A DNA stretch of 64,000 nt from Denitromonas ohlonensis. GTDB taxonomy: Bacteria > Pseudomonadota > Gammaproteobacteria > Burkholderiales > Rhodocyclaceae. Position 1 is the first letter of the stretch. Every line of letters starts with the position of its first letter. The stretch lies in contig NZ_VMNI01000006.1 in the NCBI RefSeq assembly GCF_007625205.1, positions 1 through 64,000 of the forward strand, in the 5' to 3' direction. Below the pieces are notes generated by a model. That model saw only the letters and a list, made by a program, of their open reading frames with translations, was not told where the DNA came from and searched no databases. Positions 7,641 to 16,379 of the stretch are shown piece by piece. A program made the position numbers and the translations under genes.

Positions 7641-8549
7641 TCACGCCGCATGCCACGGGGGCGCCTTGCCGATCCGGTCCATCAGAAAATCGATGAAGAT
7701 CCGCACCTTCGCGGTGAGGACATTCGATTTCGGGTAGACCAGCCACAGCGCGACCGGGTCGTCGACCTGGTAGTCGGGCAGCACATGCACCAGCGTGCCC
7801 CCGGCCAGTTCGCGATGCACGCTCCACAGCGAGTTCACCGAAATGCCGGCGCCAGCCAGGGTGGCGATCTTGTAGCTCAGCCCGTCATCCATCACCAGCC
7901 GACAGCCGGCCTGGCGCGGATTGAACTGGCCGGTGCTGCCGTCGCGCCCGATCAGCGGCAGCGGTGATACCTCCTTGAAAGCAATGAGTTGGTGCGCGGC
8001 GAGATCGTCCGGATGCGAGGGTGTGCCGTGCTGCTTCAGGTAGTCGGGCGATGCGCAGAGGATGCGCGTGTCGTCGGCCAGTTTGCGGCCCTTCAGGCTG
8101 CTGTCGGCGAGGGCCGAGTTGCGCAGCGCCAGATCGAAGCTGCCCTGGATCAGGTCGAAGGCCATGTCGGTGAGGCGCAAATCGAGGCTGATGCCGGGGT
8201 GCAAGGCCAGAAAGGCCGGCAAGATCGGCGCGATGTAGAGCTGGGCGAAAGTGCTTGGGGCGGTGAACCGGAGCGTGCCCGTGGCGGTCATATTGCCGCG
8301 CCCGAGGGCGGCATGGGCGGCGCTCTCCTGGGCGAGAATTTCGCGCGCATAGGGCAGAAATTCCGCGCCCTCCAGCGACAACGACACCTTGCGGGTCGAG
8401 CGTCGGAGCAAGTCGGCGCCCAGCGTCTTTTCCAGCTTGGCCAGTTTGACGCTGGCCACCGCGGGCGCCATGCCCAGTTCGCGCCCGGCGGCACTGATGT
8501 TGAGCTTTTCGGCGGCGAGAACAAACAGCCGAACGCAGTCGGTATCCAT
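7641..8549 (-). CDS. LysR-family regulator of the adjacent oxidoreductases
   Basis: A 302-residue LysR-type regulator of the CrgA-like subgroup. The DNA-binding domain is at residues 1-60 (LNISAAGRELGMAPAVASVK, then LEKTLGADLLRRSTRKV). The substrate-binding domain follows, beginning LRFTAPSTFAQLYIAPILP. It is divergent from an MDR-family oxidoreductase gene. That arrangement is classic for a LysR regulator controlling its neighbour, so the MDR gene and perhaps the two following genes are inferred targets. The 220-base gap includes A+T-rich sequence with a GAATTC palindrome near 8568, a plausible operator. Confidence 0.87.
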   Translation of the reverse strand: MDTDCVRLFVLAAEKLNISAAGRELGMAPAVASVKLAKLEKTLGADLLRRSTRKVSLSLEGAEFLPYAREILAQESAAHAALGRGNMTATGTLRFTAPSTFAQLYIAPILPAFLALHPGISLDLRLTDMAFDLIQGSFDLALRNSALADSSLKGRKLADDTRILCASPDYLKQHGTPSHPDDLAAHQLIAFKEVSPLPLIGRDGSTGQFNPRQAGCRLVMDDGLSYKIATLAGAGISVNSLWSVHRELAGGTLVHVLPDYQVDDPVALWLVYPKSNVLTAKVRIFIDFLMDRIGKAPPWHAA

Positions 8550-8769
8550 CTGATTATTTCCATATCACGAATTCTGAAGTCGATTCTAGGCTGTTTTTTT
8601 AACTTACCGGAATCGTTATCGTGCGGTGTGCCTGATCGGAAAGACCCATCGAACGCCAGCCCCTCCGGCGTTTCGCCTTGCAAGACCGTCCGGCTGGCAG
8701 CGATGCCTCGCGATACAGAATCCACATCAACGCAATGTGCCCCAAGCACACCCCCTTCGGAGAACTCCA

Positions 8770-9756
8770 ATGAAAGCAATGATCCTTCGTGACTATGGCG
8801 CCGATGCGCCATTCCAGGTGGCCGAGCTGCCCCAGCCGGTCGTCAAGGCCGGCCATGTGCTGGTGCGTGTGGCCGCCACCAGCGTGAACACGGTCGACAC
8901 CATGATTCGCCAGATGGGCAAGGATCTGCCGCTCTCCCCCGACCTGCCGGCCGTGCTCGGCATGGACTTCGCCGGCACCGTTGAGGCGGTTGGCGAGGGC
9001 GTGACCGGTTTCGCGCCGGGCGATGAAGTGTATGGCTGCGCGGGCGGCCTCGCCGATCTGCAAGGCGCGCTGGCCGAAACCATGCTGGCCGACGCCAATC
9101 TGATTGCCCACAAGCCGAAAAGCATTTCGATGCGCGAAGCCGCCGCGCTGCCGCTGGTTGGCATCACCGCTTACGAAGGCCTGCAACGCGCCGGCACGCA
9201 CGCCGGCCAGAAGGTGCTGGTGCATGGCGGCACGGGCGGCGTCGGGCATGTGGCGGTGCAACTGGCCAAGCACTTTGGCGCCGACGTGTATGCCACCGCG
9301 GGGGGCGACGCGCAGCTGAAGATCATCGAGGGCTATGGCGCGGCCGCCATCAACTATCAGACCGAGAAGGTCGCCGACTATGTGGCAAAACACGCCGGTG
9401 GTGCGGGCTTTGACGTGGTGTTCGACTCCGTCGGCGGCGCCAATCTGACAAACTCCTTTGAAGCCGCCGCGTTGAACGCGCATGTCGCCACCACGGTGTC
9501 CCTGCTGGAACTGGATCTGACGCCGGCGCACTTCAAAGGCCTGTCGCTGCATGTGGTCTTCATGCTCATCCCGATGCTCTACAACCATCACCGCGAACAG
9601 CACGGCGCGATTCTGGCCAAGCTGGCCGAGATCGTGGATGCCGGCGCGCTCAAGCCCTTGCTGGACGCGCCGCGCTTTGGCCTCGACGCCGTGGGTGAGG
9701 CCTACGCCCGCCTGAGCAGCGGCCAGGCGATTGGCAAAGTGGTGGTCGACATCTAA
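8770..9756 (+). CDS. MDR-family NADPH:quinone reductase-like oxidoreductase
   Basis: A 328-residue medium-chain dehydrogenase/reductase without the catalytic zinc ligands, hence of the quinone oxidoreductase type. The GroES-like domain covers about residues 1-125 (VLGMDFAGTVEAVGEGV at 62-78). The Rossmann domain has GGTGGVGH at 153-160. The ATG at 8770 begins the usual MKAMILRDYG; an open frame continues upstream but overlaps the promoter region. Predicted to reduce quinones or activated double bonds with NAD(P)H; the true substrate is unknown. It is divergent from a LysR gene and followed by two further oxidoreductases. Confidence 0.87.
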   Translation: MKAMILRDYGADAPFQVAELPQPVVKAGHVLVRVAATSVNTVDTMIRQMGKDLPLSPDLPAVLGMDFAGTVEAVGEGVTGFAPGDEVYGCAGGLADLQGALAETMLADANLIAHKPKSISMREAAALPLVGITAYEGLQRAGTHAGQKVLVHGGTGGVGHVAVQLAKHFGADVYATAGGDAQLKIIEGYGAAAINYQTEKVADYVAKHAGGAGFDVVFDSVGGANLTNSFEAAALNAHVATTVSLLELDLTPAHFKGLSLHVVFMLIPMLYNHHREQHGAILAKLAEIVDAGALKPLLDAPRFGLDAVGEAYARLSSGQAIGKVVVDI

Positions 9757-9782
9757 AGCCTTGGCCGGCCTGGGGTATGGTT

Positions 9783-9810
9783 GGCGCGGGCTGTGTTGCC
9801 GCCCGCGCGC
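9783..9810. other. Intergenic hairpin between MDR and luciferase-like genes
   Basis: GCGCGGGC at 9784-9791 pairs with GCCCGCGC at 9801-9808 around a nine-base loop. No T-run follows, so it may attenuate or stabilise a shared transcript rather than terminate it. Confidence 0.35.
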
Positions 9811-9847
9811 CTTCAGACCGGCCGCCACCCGACGCACAGGAAGGTCA

Positions 9848-10807
9848 ATGATCGACACGCCAGAATTCCCCGCCATCAATCGCGGCTACAACGCCGTCTT
9901 TCGCCCCAAGCGGCTGAGCCTCGGCCTGGTCGTGCCGCTGGAAACCTATGCCACCGGCCCGACGGCGACGATGACACGCCATGTGGAACGCGTTCAACTG
10001 GCCGAGTCGCTGGGCTTCTCTGCCGTGTGGCTGCGCGACGTACCCTTCAATGTGCCCTCGTTTGGCGATGCGGGGCAGATGTTCGACCCTTTTGCCTACC
10101 TCGGCTTTCTCGCCGCCAAGACCGAGCGGATCGCGCTGGGCGTGGCCAGCATCGTGCTGCCGCTGCGCCATCCGGCGCATGTGGCCAAAGCCGCTGCCAG
10201 TGTGGATGTGCTGTCGGGCGGGCGCTTGATTCTGGGTGTGGCCTCGGGCGACCGGCCGGAGGAATACCCCGCCCTCGCCCTGCCCTTTGACGACCGTGGC
10301 GCGCGCTTTCGCGAGAGCTTCGACTACATCGAGCGCATGCGGGAGACCGCGCCGGTGTTCGAGAACCCCTATGGCAGCCCCTGTGGCGGCATGGACATGC
10401 TGCCCAAACCGGCGGGCAGCAAACTGCCGCTGCTGATTACCGGCGGCAGCCAGCAAGACCCGGACTGGATCGCGCGCCATGGCGACGGCTGGATCACCTA
10501 CCCGCGGCAGATCGCGGTGCAGGCCCGGCTGGTGGCCGACTGGCGGGCGCGCGTCGAGGCAGCGGGCGGCCCGGCCAAACCGGCGATGCAGTCGCTGTAT
10601 GTTGACCTGGCCGATGACCCCGACGCCTTGCCGCAACCCATCCACCTCGGCTTCCGGCTGGGCGTGCGCCACCTGCGGGCCTACCTCTCGGCGCTGGAGA
10701 CGATCGGCATCAATCATGTGGCAATGAACCTGCGCCTGAACCGCGCCGACACCGAAGCCACCCTGCAACGCCTGGCGGCCGAAGTGCTGCCGGACTTCAC
10801 CGACTAA
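9848..10807 (+). CDS. Luciferase-like (LLM class) flavin oxidoreductase
   Basis: A 319-residue LLM-class flavin-dependent oxidoreductase, a TIM-barrel related to bacterial luciferase. Typical segments are LSLGLVVPLETYA at the start, HVERVQLAESLGFSAVWLRD, IALGVASIVLPLRHP, LSGGRLILGVASGD and WIARHGDGWITYPR. It looks like the BA3436 subgroup (TIGR03571-like, from memory). The ATG at 9848 is preceded by AGGAAGG. Family members use FMN and oxygen to oxidise varied small molecules; the substrate is not predictable. It lies between the MDR and SDR genes on the same strand, suggesting a joint detoxification or catabolic role. Confidence 0.85.
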   Translation: MIDTPEFPAINRGYNAVFRPKRLSLGLVVPLETYATGPTATMTRHVERVQLAESLGFSAVWLRDVPFNVPSFGDAGQMFDPFAYLGFLAAKTERIALGVASIVLPLRHPAHVAKAAASVDVLSGGRLILGVASGDRPEEYPALALPFDDRGARFRESFDYIERMRETAPVFENPYGSPCGGMDMLPKPAGSKLPLLITGGSQQDPDWIARHGDGWITYPRQIAVQARLVADWRARVEAAGGPAKPAMQSLYVDLADDPDALPQPIHLGFRLGVRHLRAYLSALETIGINHVAMNLRLNRADTEATLQRLAAEVLPDFTD

Positions 10808-10820
10808 GCGAGAACCGATC

Positions 10821-11630
10821 ATGCCAAAAACCATTCTCATCACCGGATCGACCGACGGCATCGGGCTGGCAACCGCCAAAGTGCTGGTCGCCCAGGGCCA
10901 CACCGTGCTCTTGCACGGGCGCAATCCGGCCAAGCTCGCCGAGGCCGAAAAGGCGTTGTCTGCCCTGCCGGGCGCAGGCCGTATCGAAAGCCATGTGGCC
11001 GACCTGTCGCGCCTCGCAGCGGTCGAATCCCTGGCCACGGCGGTGGCCGAACGGCACACGACGCTTGATGTGCTGATCAACAACGCCGGCATCTTCCACA
11101 CCCCGGACACCCGCACGCCCGACGGGCTGGATGTGCGCTTTGCGGTCAACACCCTCGCGCCCTACCGGCTCACGCAACGGCTGCTGCCGCTGCTGGGCAC
11201 GGCGGGGCGAGTGGTCAACCTGTCGTCCGCGGCGCAGGCGCCGGTCGACGTGAACGCGCTGGCCGGCCGCGGCCAGCTGGCCGACATGGCCGCCTACGCG
11301 CAGAGCAAGCTGGCACTGACGATGTGGTCTCGCCAGATGGCGCTGGCGCTCAAGGCCGACGGCCCGATCATCGTTGCGGTCAATCCGGGCTCGCTGCTGG
11401 CCAGCAAAATGGTGAAAGAAGGCTTTGGCGTGGACGGCGCCGACCTAGGCATTGGTGCCGACATTCTGGTGCGCGCCGCTCTTTCCGATGAGTTCGCCAC
11501 CGCGACCGGCCTGTATTTTGACAACGACTCGCACCAGTTTGCCTCGCCCCACCCCGACGCGCTCGACCCGCGCAAATCGCAGGACGTGATGCGCGCCATC
11601 GAGGCCACACTCGCAGCCATGGCGCAATAA
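10821..11630 (+). CDS. Short-chain dehydrogenase/reductase
   Basis: A 269-residue SDR-family NAD(P)-dependent oxidoreductase. The nucleotide-binding TGSTDGIG is at residues 8-15, NNAG at 87-90, the catalytic Ser in VVNLSSAAQ near 135, and Tyr159-x3-Lys163 (YAQSK). It resembles retinol-dehydrogenase-like SDRs. It starts 13 bases after the luciferase-like gene and is surely cotranscribed with it. The substrate is unknown. Confidence 0.88.
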   Translation: MPKTILITGSTDGIGLATAKVLVAQGHTVLLHGRNPAKLAEAEKALSALPGAGRIESHVADLSRLAAVESLATAVAERHTTLDVLINNAGIFHTPDTRTPDGLDVRFAVNTLAPYRLTQRLLPLLGTAGRVVNLSSAAQAPVDVNALAGRGQLADMAAYAQSKLALTMWSRQMALALKADGPIIVAVNPGSLLASKMVKEGFGVDGADLGIGADILVRAALSDEFATATGLYFDNDSHQFASPHPDALDPRKSQDVMRAIEATLAAMAQ

Positions 11631-11803
11631 AACGGCACAATCTCAGGCACTGGCACCCGCCGGCACCTGACGAAACATAGCCCAATCGCCGGCCAAAAAG
11701 AACGCCGTTTCTGCCGCCAGCCAGCCGAGCGCAAAAACATGCCCACAATCCATTAAACTACGGGGTTTCGCTCAATCCCTCTTCCGGAACGGGGATTTAC
11801 GTC

Positions 11804-13225
11804 ATGCAAAGCTCGGGGGCACCCATGATCTCGGTTGAAAAAATCGGCGGCACGTCGATGTCGGCTTTTGGCGATGTGCTGCGGCACATCATGCTGTACG
11901 ACAAGGCGCGCATTAACGGCCGCATCTATGTGGTGTCGGCCTATTCGGGCGTGACCAACCAGTTGCTCGAGCACAAGAAAACCGGCGAGCCGGGCATCTA
12001 CGCCTTGTTTGCCAATGGCGAGGATTACCACGAGGCGCTCAATGGCCTGGCGGTGAGCCTGAAGCAGCTGAACGCGGGCTACGCCGACATTGGCCTGCCG
12101 CTGGACGTGGCCGACGCCTTCGTCGATACGCGCATCAGCGAAGCCAAGCGCTACCTCGAAGCCATGCACCATGTGCTGGCCAGCGGTTATCTCAACCGCA
12201 GCGATGTGCTGCTGGCGGCGCGCGAGGTGCTGGCCTCGATTGGCGAATCGCACAGCGCCTTCAACGCCGTCGAGATGCTCAAAACCCACGGCGTGAACGC
12301 CATCCTGCTCGACCTGGCCGGCTTTGACGACGACGAGCCACTGAGCATCGACGAGCGCATCCGCAACAGCTTCAAGGGGCTGGACCTGGCCAACAACGTG
12401 GTGGTGGCCACCGGTTACACCAAGGGCGTCGAGGGCATCATGCGCGAGTTCGACCGCGGTTACTCCGAGGTGACTTTCAGCAAGATCGCGGTCGAAGTGC
12501 GCCCCGCCGAAGCGGTGATCCACAAGGAATTTCACCTATCTTCCGCCGACCCCAACATCGTCGGCCTGAAAAACGCGGTGATCGTGGGCGCCACCAATTA
12601 CGACGTGGCCGACCAGCTGGCCGACGTGGGCATGGAGGCCATCCACCCGAAAGCCGCCAAGCCGATGGAACGCGCGGGCATCCCCATTCGCCTGAAAAAC
12701 ACGTTTGAACCCGAGCACCCAGGCACGCTGATCACCAAAGACTATGTGGGCGAGCGCGCCCGCGTGGAGATCGTGACCGGCAGCGACAAGGTGACGCTGG
12801 TGGAGATTCACGACCCGAGCATGGTCGGCACGGTGGGTTTTGACCTCGGCATCATGGAGATCTTCCGCCGCCACAAGGCGTCTTACATTCTCAAATCGAC
12901 CAACGCCAACTCGATCGCCCACCTGCTGTGGGACCGCGCCGTGACGCGCGCATTGATCGACGAGCTGGAGGCCAACTACCAGGTGGTGACAGTCAAGCCG
13001 AGCGCGGTGGTGTGCACCATCGGCTCGAACATCAGCATCCCCGGCGTGCTGGCCCGCGCGGCGCAGGCGCTGGCCGATGCGCAGGTCAATGTGAACTGCG
13101 TCTCGCAAACCCTGCGACAGGTGAACATGCAGTTCATCATCGAGCGCGAAGACTACAAAAAGGCAATCATCGCCCTCAACCATTCGCTGTGCGTCAACTC
13201 GGGCACGCCGGTGCCAGTGGCGTGA
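11804..13225 (+). CDS. Aspartate kinase, ectoine-cluster type
   Basis: A 473-residue aspartokinase that would phosphorylate L-aspartate as the first step toward lysine, threonine, methionine or ectoine. The N-terminus VEKIGGTSMSAF and later VVSAYSGVTNQLL match the specialised Ask_Ect subgroup rather than the usual LysC, which begins with a VQKFGGTSV-type motif. Two C-terminal ACT-like segments are seen (VEIVTGSDKVTLVEIHDP and SNISIPGVLARAAQAL). No ectA, ectB or ectC is near. A second ATG at 11825 fits the subgroup's usual start; the one at 11804 has GGAACGGGGA upstream. It is monocistronic, with a terminator right after it. Confidence 0.85.
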   Translation: MQSSGAPMISVEKIGGTSMSAFGDVLRHIMLYDKARINGRIYVVSAYSGVTNQLLEHKKTGEPGIYALFANGEDYHEALNGLAVSLKQLNAGYADIGLPLDVADAFVDTRISEAKRYLEAMHHVLASGYLNRSDVLLAAREVLASIGESHSAFNAVEMLKTHGVNAILLDLAGFDDDEPLSIDERIRNSFKGLDLANNVVVATGYTKGVEGIMREFDRGYSEVTFSKIAVEVRPAEAVIHKEFHLSSADPNIVGLKNAVIVGATNYDVADQLADVGMEAIHPKAAKPMERAGIPIRLKNTFEPEHPGTLITKDYVGERARVEIVTGSDKVTLVEIHDPSMVGTVGFDLGIMEIFRRHKASYILKSTNANSIAHLLWDRAVTRALIDELEANYQVVTVKPSAVVCTIGSNISIPGVLARAAQALADAQVNVNCVSQTLRQVNMQFIIEREDYKKAIIALNHSLCVNSGTPVPVA

Positions 13226-13246
13226 AGCCGCGCCAGATCAAAGCGC

Positions 13247-13277
13247 AGAGGCGGCCCGCGGGTCGCCTCTTTTTTTG
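13247..13277 (+). terminator. Intrinsic terminator after aspartate kinase
   Basis: AGAGGCG pairs with CGCCTCT around a GC-rich inner stem, followed directly by seven T residues. The opposing PP2C-kinase gene ends 20 bases downstream. Confidence 0.85.
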
Positions 13278-13297
13278 CCGCGAACCCGCCGCCGGGC

Positions 13298-15034
13298 TCA
13301 CTGCAGAACGGCGTGCGAGCTCAGCAAAACCAGCATACAGATGGCCAGCACCAATGACAGCCCCTGCCAGAAGCGCAACGGATTGCGTTCAATCAACGGC
13401 GGCGGGCGCTCGTTGAGCAGCGCGCGGTTGGGGTGGCGGAGGTCGTAGGTGAGCTCGGATAACTCCTGATAGCGCTTGTCGGGGTTGGGGTGCACCGCCT
13501 TGGCGAGCGCGGCGTCGACCCAGGCGGGGATCTCGCGGTCCTCGTCGAGCACGCTGTCGTAGCGCAGTTTTTTCTGCGCCGCGCGGCTACGGGTCTTGGC
13601 CACTTCGGCGCCATAGGGTAGCCGACCGGACAGCATCTGATAGGTGATGACGCCCAGCGAAAACAGGTCGGAACACGGCCGCCCGGCCTCGCCCAAAAAG
13701 TACTCCGGCGCGGTATATTGCGCCGTGCCGAGAATCGGCGGCGGCAGGTTATCGGTCTCGGCTTCGGCCAGGCCGGCCACGCGGGTGGCGCCGAAGTCGA
13801 TGATTTTCACCGTGCCGGCGGTGTCGATCATGATGTTGTTGGGCCGCAAGTCCTGATGCAGCATCTCGAGCCGGTGGAAGGCGAGCAGGCCTTTGGCAAT
13901 CTGCTCGACGATGCCGCGCACGGTTTCGAGCGAGGGCGCCGGGTTGTCGCGCATCCACTGCGCCAGCGTCTGGCCGTCGATGTATTCGGTGGCCACATAG
14001 AGAAAGTGGCGCTTGCGGGTTTGCGTGCTCGGCTTGAGCACATGCGCGCTGTTGATGCGCCGCGCGATCCACTCCTCGAGCATGAAGCGTTCGAGATAGG
14101 CGGGATCGCCACGCATGTCGACCGACGGCGTCTTGAGCACTTGCAGCGCGCCGCTGTCGATGTCTTCCGCCAGATAGATATGGCTGCGACTGCTGCCATG
14201 CAGCGCCCGAATGACCCGGTAGCCTTCGAACACCTGCCGGGGTTCGAGCACCGGCGCAGGCGGCAGCTCGGCCCACTGTTGATAGAGCGCGCTGGCGTCG
14301 CCTTGCGGCAGGCTGTCGACACGCAGGATCTGGATCGTCAGATTGTCATCACTGCCCTGCGCATAGGCTTCTTGCGCAATGCTTTGCGCCGCCGCACCGA
14401 GGTCGTCGGGCGAGCAGGTGATGGTGTCGATGATGAAAGGCGCCGCGGCAAATTCGTACACCCCATCGGTGGCCAGCACAAAGCAGTCGCCCAATTCCAG
14501 CGGCACGGCCTGGTAATCGATGTCGAGCTGATCGCTGATACCGAGGGCGCGCGCCAGATAGCTGGTGTCTTCGGACACCACGAGCCGGTGATCTTTGGTC
14601 AGTTGCTCGAGGGCGCCGTCGCGCAGCCGGTAGATGCGGCTGTCGCCGACATGAAAAATGTGCGCGGTGGCCGACTTGATGACCAGCGCGCTGAAGGTGC
14701 ACACATAACCGCGATCGCGGTCGTAGCGGTGCTCGCTGTGGCGGGTTTGCGAATACAGCCAGGCGTTGCTGGCGGTGATGACACGCTGCGCCGCCGTCTT
14801 GACCGACCACGCCTCCGAGGTGCAGTAGTAATCATCCAGAAAACTCTTGACCGCCGACGCGCTGGCAATATGGCTGACCGCGCTGCTGCTGATGCCGTCG
14901 GCCAGCGCAATGGCAATGCCCTTGGCGCTGAGCTGCGGCTCGTCCGGAACGCACAGGCCATGGAAGTCCTGATTGCTTTCCTTGCGGCCCTTGTCGGAAT
15001 ACTGGCCGGTGGCGACGGTAAGTTGAGATGGCAT
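13298..15034 (-). CDS. PP2C phosphatase-Ser/Thr kinase fusion with C-terminal membrane anchor
   Basis: About 578 residues from the ATG at 15034 (MPSQLTVATGQYSDKG); an upstream in-frame start is less likely. The N-terminal PP2C domain (about 5-240) keeps its metal ligands: NQDF (Asp23), LADG (Asp46), VGDSRIY (Asp131), ATDG (Asp190) and SDDN (Asp230). The kinase domain (about 270-540) has Lys301, HQDLRPNN (Asp395, Asn400) and DFG at 413-415; its glycine loop HGSSRSH is degenerate. One transmembrane helix ends the protein (about 550-572). Both activities thus look intact. It follows the formate/nitrite transporter gene closely and probably shares its transcript, suggesting control of transport or nitrogen assimilation by reversible phosphorylation. 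Confidence 0.9.
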   Translation of the reverse strand: MPSQLTVATGQYSDKGRKESNQDFHGLCVPDEPQLSAKGIAIALADGISSSAVSHIASASAVKSFLDDYYCTSEAWSVKTAAQRVITASNAWLYSQTRHSEHRYDRDRGYVCTFSALVIKSATAHIFHVGDSRIYRLRDGALEQLTKDHRLVVSEDTSYLARALGISDQLDIDYQAVPLELGDCFVLATDGVYEFAAAPFIIDTITCSPDDLGAAAQSIAQEAYAQGSDDNLTIQILRVDSLPQGDASALYQQWAELPPAPVLEPRQVFEGYRVIRALHGSSRSHIYLAEDIDSGALQVLKTPSVDMRGDPAYLERFMLEEWIARRINSAHVLKPSTQTRKRHFLYVATEYIDGQTLAQWMRDNPAPSLETVRGIVEQIAKGLLAFHRLEMLHQDLRPNNIMIDTAGTVKIIDFGATRVAGLAEAETDNLPPPILGTAQYTAPEYFLGEAGRPCSDLFSLGVITYQMLSGRLPYGAEVAKTRSRAAQKKLRYDSVLDEDREIPAWVDAALAKAVHPNPDKRYQELSELTYDLRHPNRALLNERPPPLIERNPLRFWQGLSLVLAICMLVLLSSHAVLQ

Positions 15035-15090
15035 TGTCAGGATGAAAGCGCCCCGCCCCACGCGGGGCAAGGCGCTCGCATCGAGGCAGA

Positions 15091-15903
15091 TCAGGCGGCG
15101 TTGCGCTTGGGCGCGGTACGCACGTGGGTCGAGTAGAGCGTGAGGCCAACGAAGGCCAGGCCGCCCACCAGGTTACCGATCACGGTCGGGATCTCGTTCC
15201 AGACCAGGTAGTCATAGACCGAGAAGTTACCGCCCAGCATCAGGCCCGACGGGAACAGGAACATGTTCACGATGGAGTGCTCGAAGCCCATGTAGAAGAA
15301 CAGCATGATCGGCATCCACATCGCGATCACCTTGCCCGACACATTGGTCGACACCATCGCGCCCACCACCCCGGTCGACACCATCCAGTTGCACAGCACC
15401 CCGCGGATGAACAGCGTCAGCATGCCGGCGGCGCCGTGCTCGGCGTAACCCACCGTCCGGCCTTCGCCGATGTGGCCGATCTTTTGCCCGACGACATTGG
15501 GATCGACGCTGAAGCCGTAGGTAAAGATGATCGCCATCATCACGGCAACGGTCAGCGCGCCGGCAAAGTTGCCAATGAAGACCAGCCCCCAGTTGCGCAG
15601 CACGCCATTGAGCGTGACGCCCGGCCGCTTGTCGATCAGCGCCAGCGGGCACAGGGTAAAGACGCCGGTCAGCAGATCAAAGCCCAGCAAATACAGGATG
15701 CAGAAACCGACCGGAAACAGCACGGCACCGGCCAGCGCCGAGCCGGTCTGCACGGTGATGGTGACCGCAAAGGCGGCGGCGAGCGCAAGAATGGCACCGG
15801 CCATGTAAGCGCGAACGAGGGTGTCGCGGGTGGACATGAAGATTTTCGCTTCGCCCGCATCCACCATTTTAGTGACGAACTCTGTGGGTGCTATGTAGGA
15901 CAT
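15091..15903 (-). CDS. Formate/nitrite transporter family protein
   Basis: A 270-residue pentameric-channel family (FNT; FocA/NirC) protein with six hydrophobic segments. Recognisable parts are LAAAFAVTITVQTG, VGFCILYLLGFDLLTGVFTL, NWGLVFIGNFAGAL, GVLCNWMVSTGVVGA and GFEHSIVNMFLFPSG with the conserved channel His. The ATG at 15903 begins MSYIAPTEFV as in NirC-like proteins. It would move nitrite, formate or a related small anion across the inner membrane. It precedes the PP2C-kinase gene and is divergent from cyanase, which hints at nitrogen-related anions. Substrate specificity cannot be read from the sequence alone. Confidence 0.92.
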   Translation of the reverse strand: MSYIAPTEFVTKMVDAGEAKIFMSTRDTLVRAYMAGAILALAAAFAVTITVQTGSALAGAVLFPVGFCILYLLGFDLLTGVFTLCPLALIDKRPGVTLNGVLRNWGLVFIGNFAGALTVAVMMAIIFTYGFSVDPNVVGQKIGHIGEGRTVGYAEHGAAGMLTLFIRGVLCNWMVSTGVVGAMVSTNVSGKVIAMWMPIMLFFYMGFEHSIVNMFLFPSGLMLGGNFSVYDYLVWNEIPTVIGNLVGGLAFVGLTLYSTHVRTAPKRNAA

Positions 15904-16379
15904 GTGATTTCCCCGTAGGTAAGTAATGAATCGCGCTGGCAAGAGAGCACCCGTCTCCTGCCCCGCTCTGCGGCAGGGTCAAGGATGTCTTGTCCGTGAT
16001 CGCGTCGGTGCCGCCTGCTGGATGCGCGGCGCTTCAAGCAGGCTGCGCACCGACTTGGCACCGATAAAGCATGTCTCATGCCAGCGGCGCCAAAGCCATG
16101 AAGCAACTCGGTTTCGCCCCCTTCGGCATCACCACTCGCCGCACTCATCGCCCCCAATTGGGGCGCGCGGGTCACCGCTTCGCCTTGTCTCAGTGCGGCG
16201 GCGCAACAAAACGCCCCCGTCCGGCTCTGCGCCCACCGCGCCAGAACGGGGCCGCCACGGGGCATCCCGGCGCACGCGCCGCACCGAAGGCCTGACTCGG
16301 CACGCATGCTGCTTTACGCATCAGGGAAAAGGAGGCTTGCCTCCGACGCCGACACCATCCTGCACACAAGGAGCACCCC
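15904..16379. promoter_or_regulatory. Divergent control region between transporter and cyanase genes
   Basis: 476 bases without a convincing gene. Structures seen: a hairpin with CCTGCC at 15957-15962 and GGCAGG at 15972-15977; and a larger nested one in which GTCGGTGC (16004-16011) pairs with GCACCGAC (16047-16054), enclosing CCTGCT/AGCAGG (16014-16019 with 16037-16042). Directly after it is TGGCAC-N7-AGCAT at 16056-16072, with GG and GC exactly as far apart as in sigma-54 promoters. Control by nitrogen status is therefore possible but unproven. Confidence 0.45.
16056..16071 (+). promoter_or_regulatory. Possible sigma-54 (-24/-12) promoter for cyanase
   Basis: TGGCACCGATAAAGCA keeps TGGCAC and the GC twelve bases after the GG, but has AA in place of the usual TT before GC. 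Cyanase is nitrogen-regulated in several bacteria, which makes the site plausible. It would start transcription about 300 bases before the gene. Confidence 0.35.

Noticed and set aside
13718-15136. 472-codon plus-strand frame across the PP2C-kinase gene
   Set aside because: The minus-strand gene has complete catalytic motifs for two enzymes; the opposite frame is compositional.
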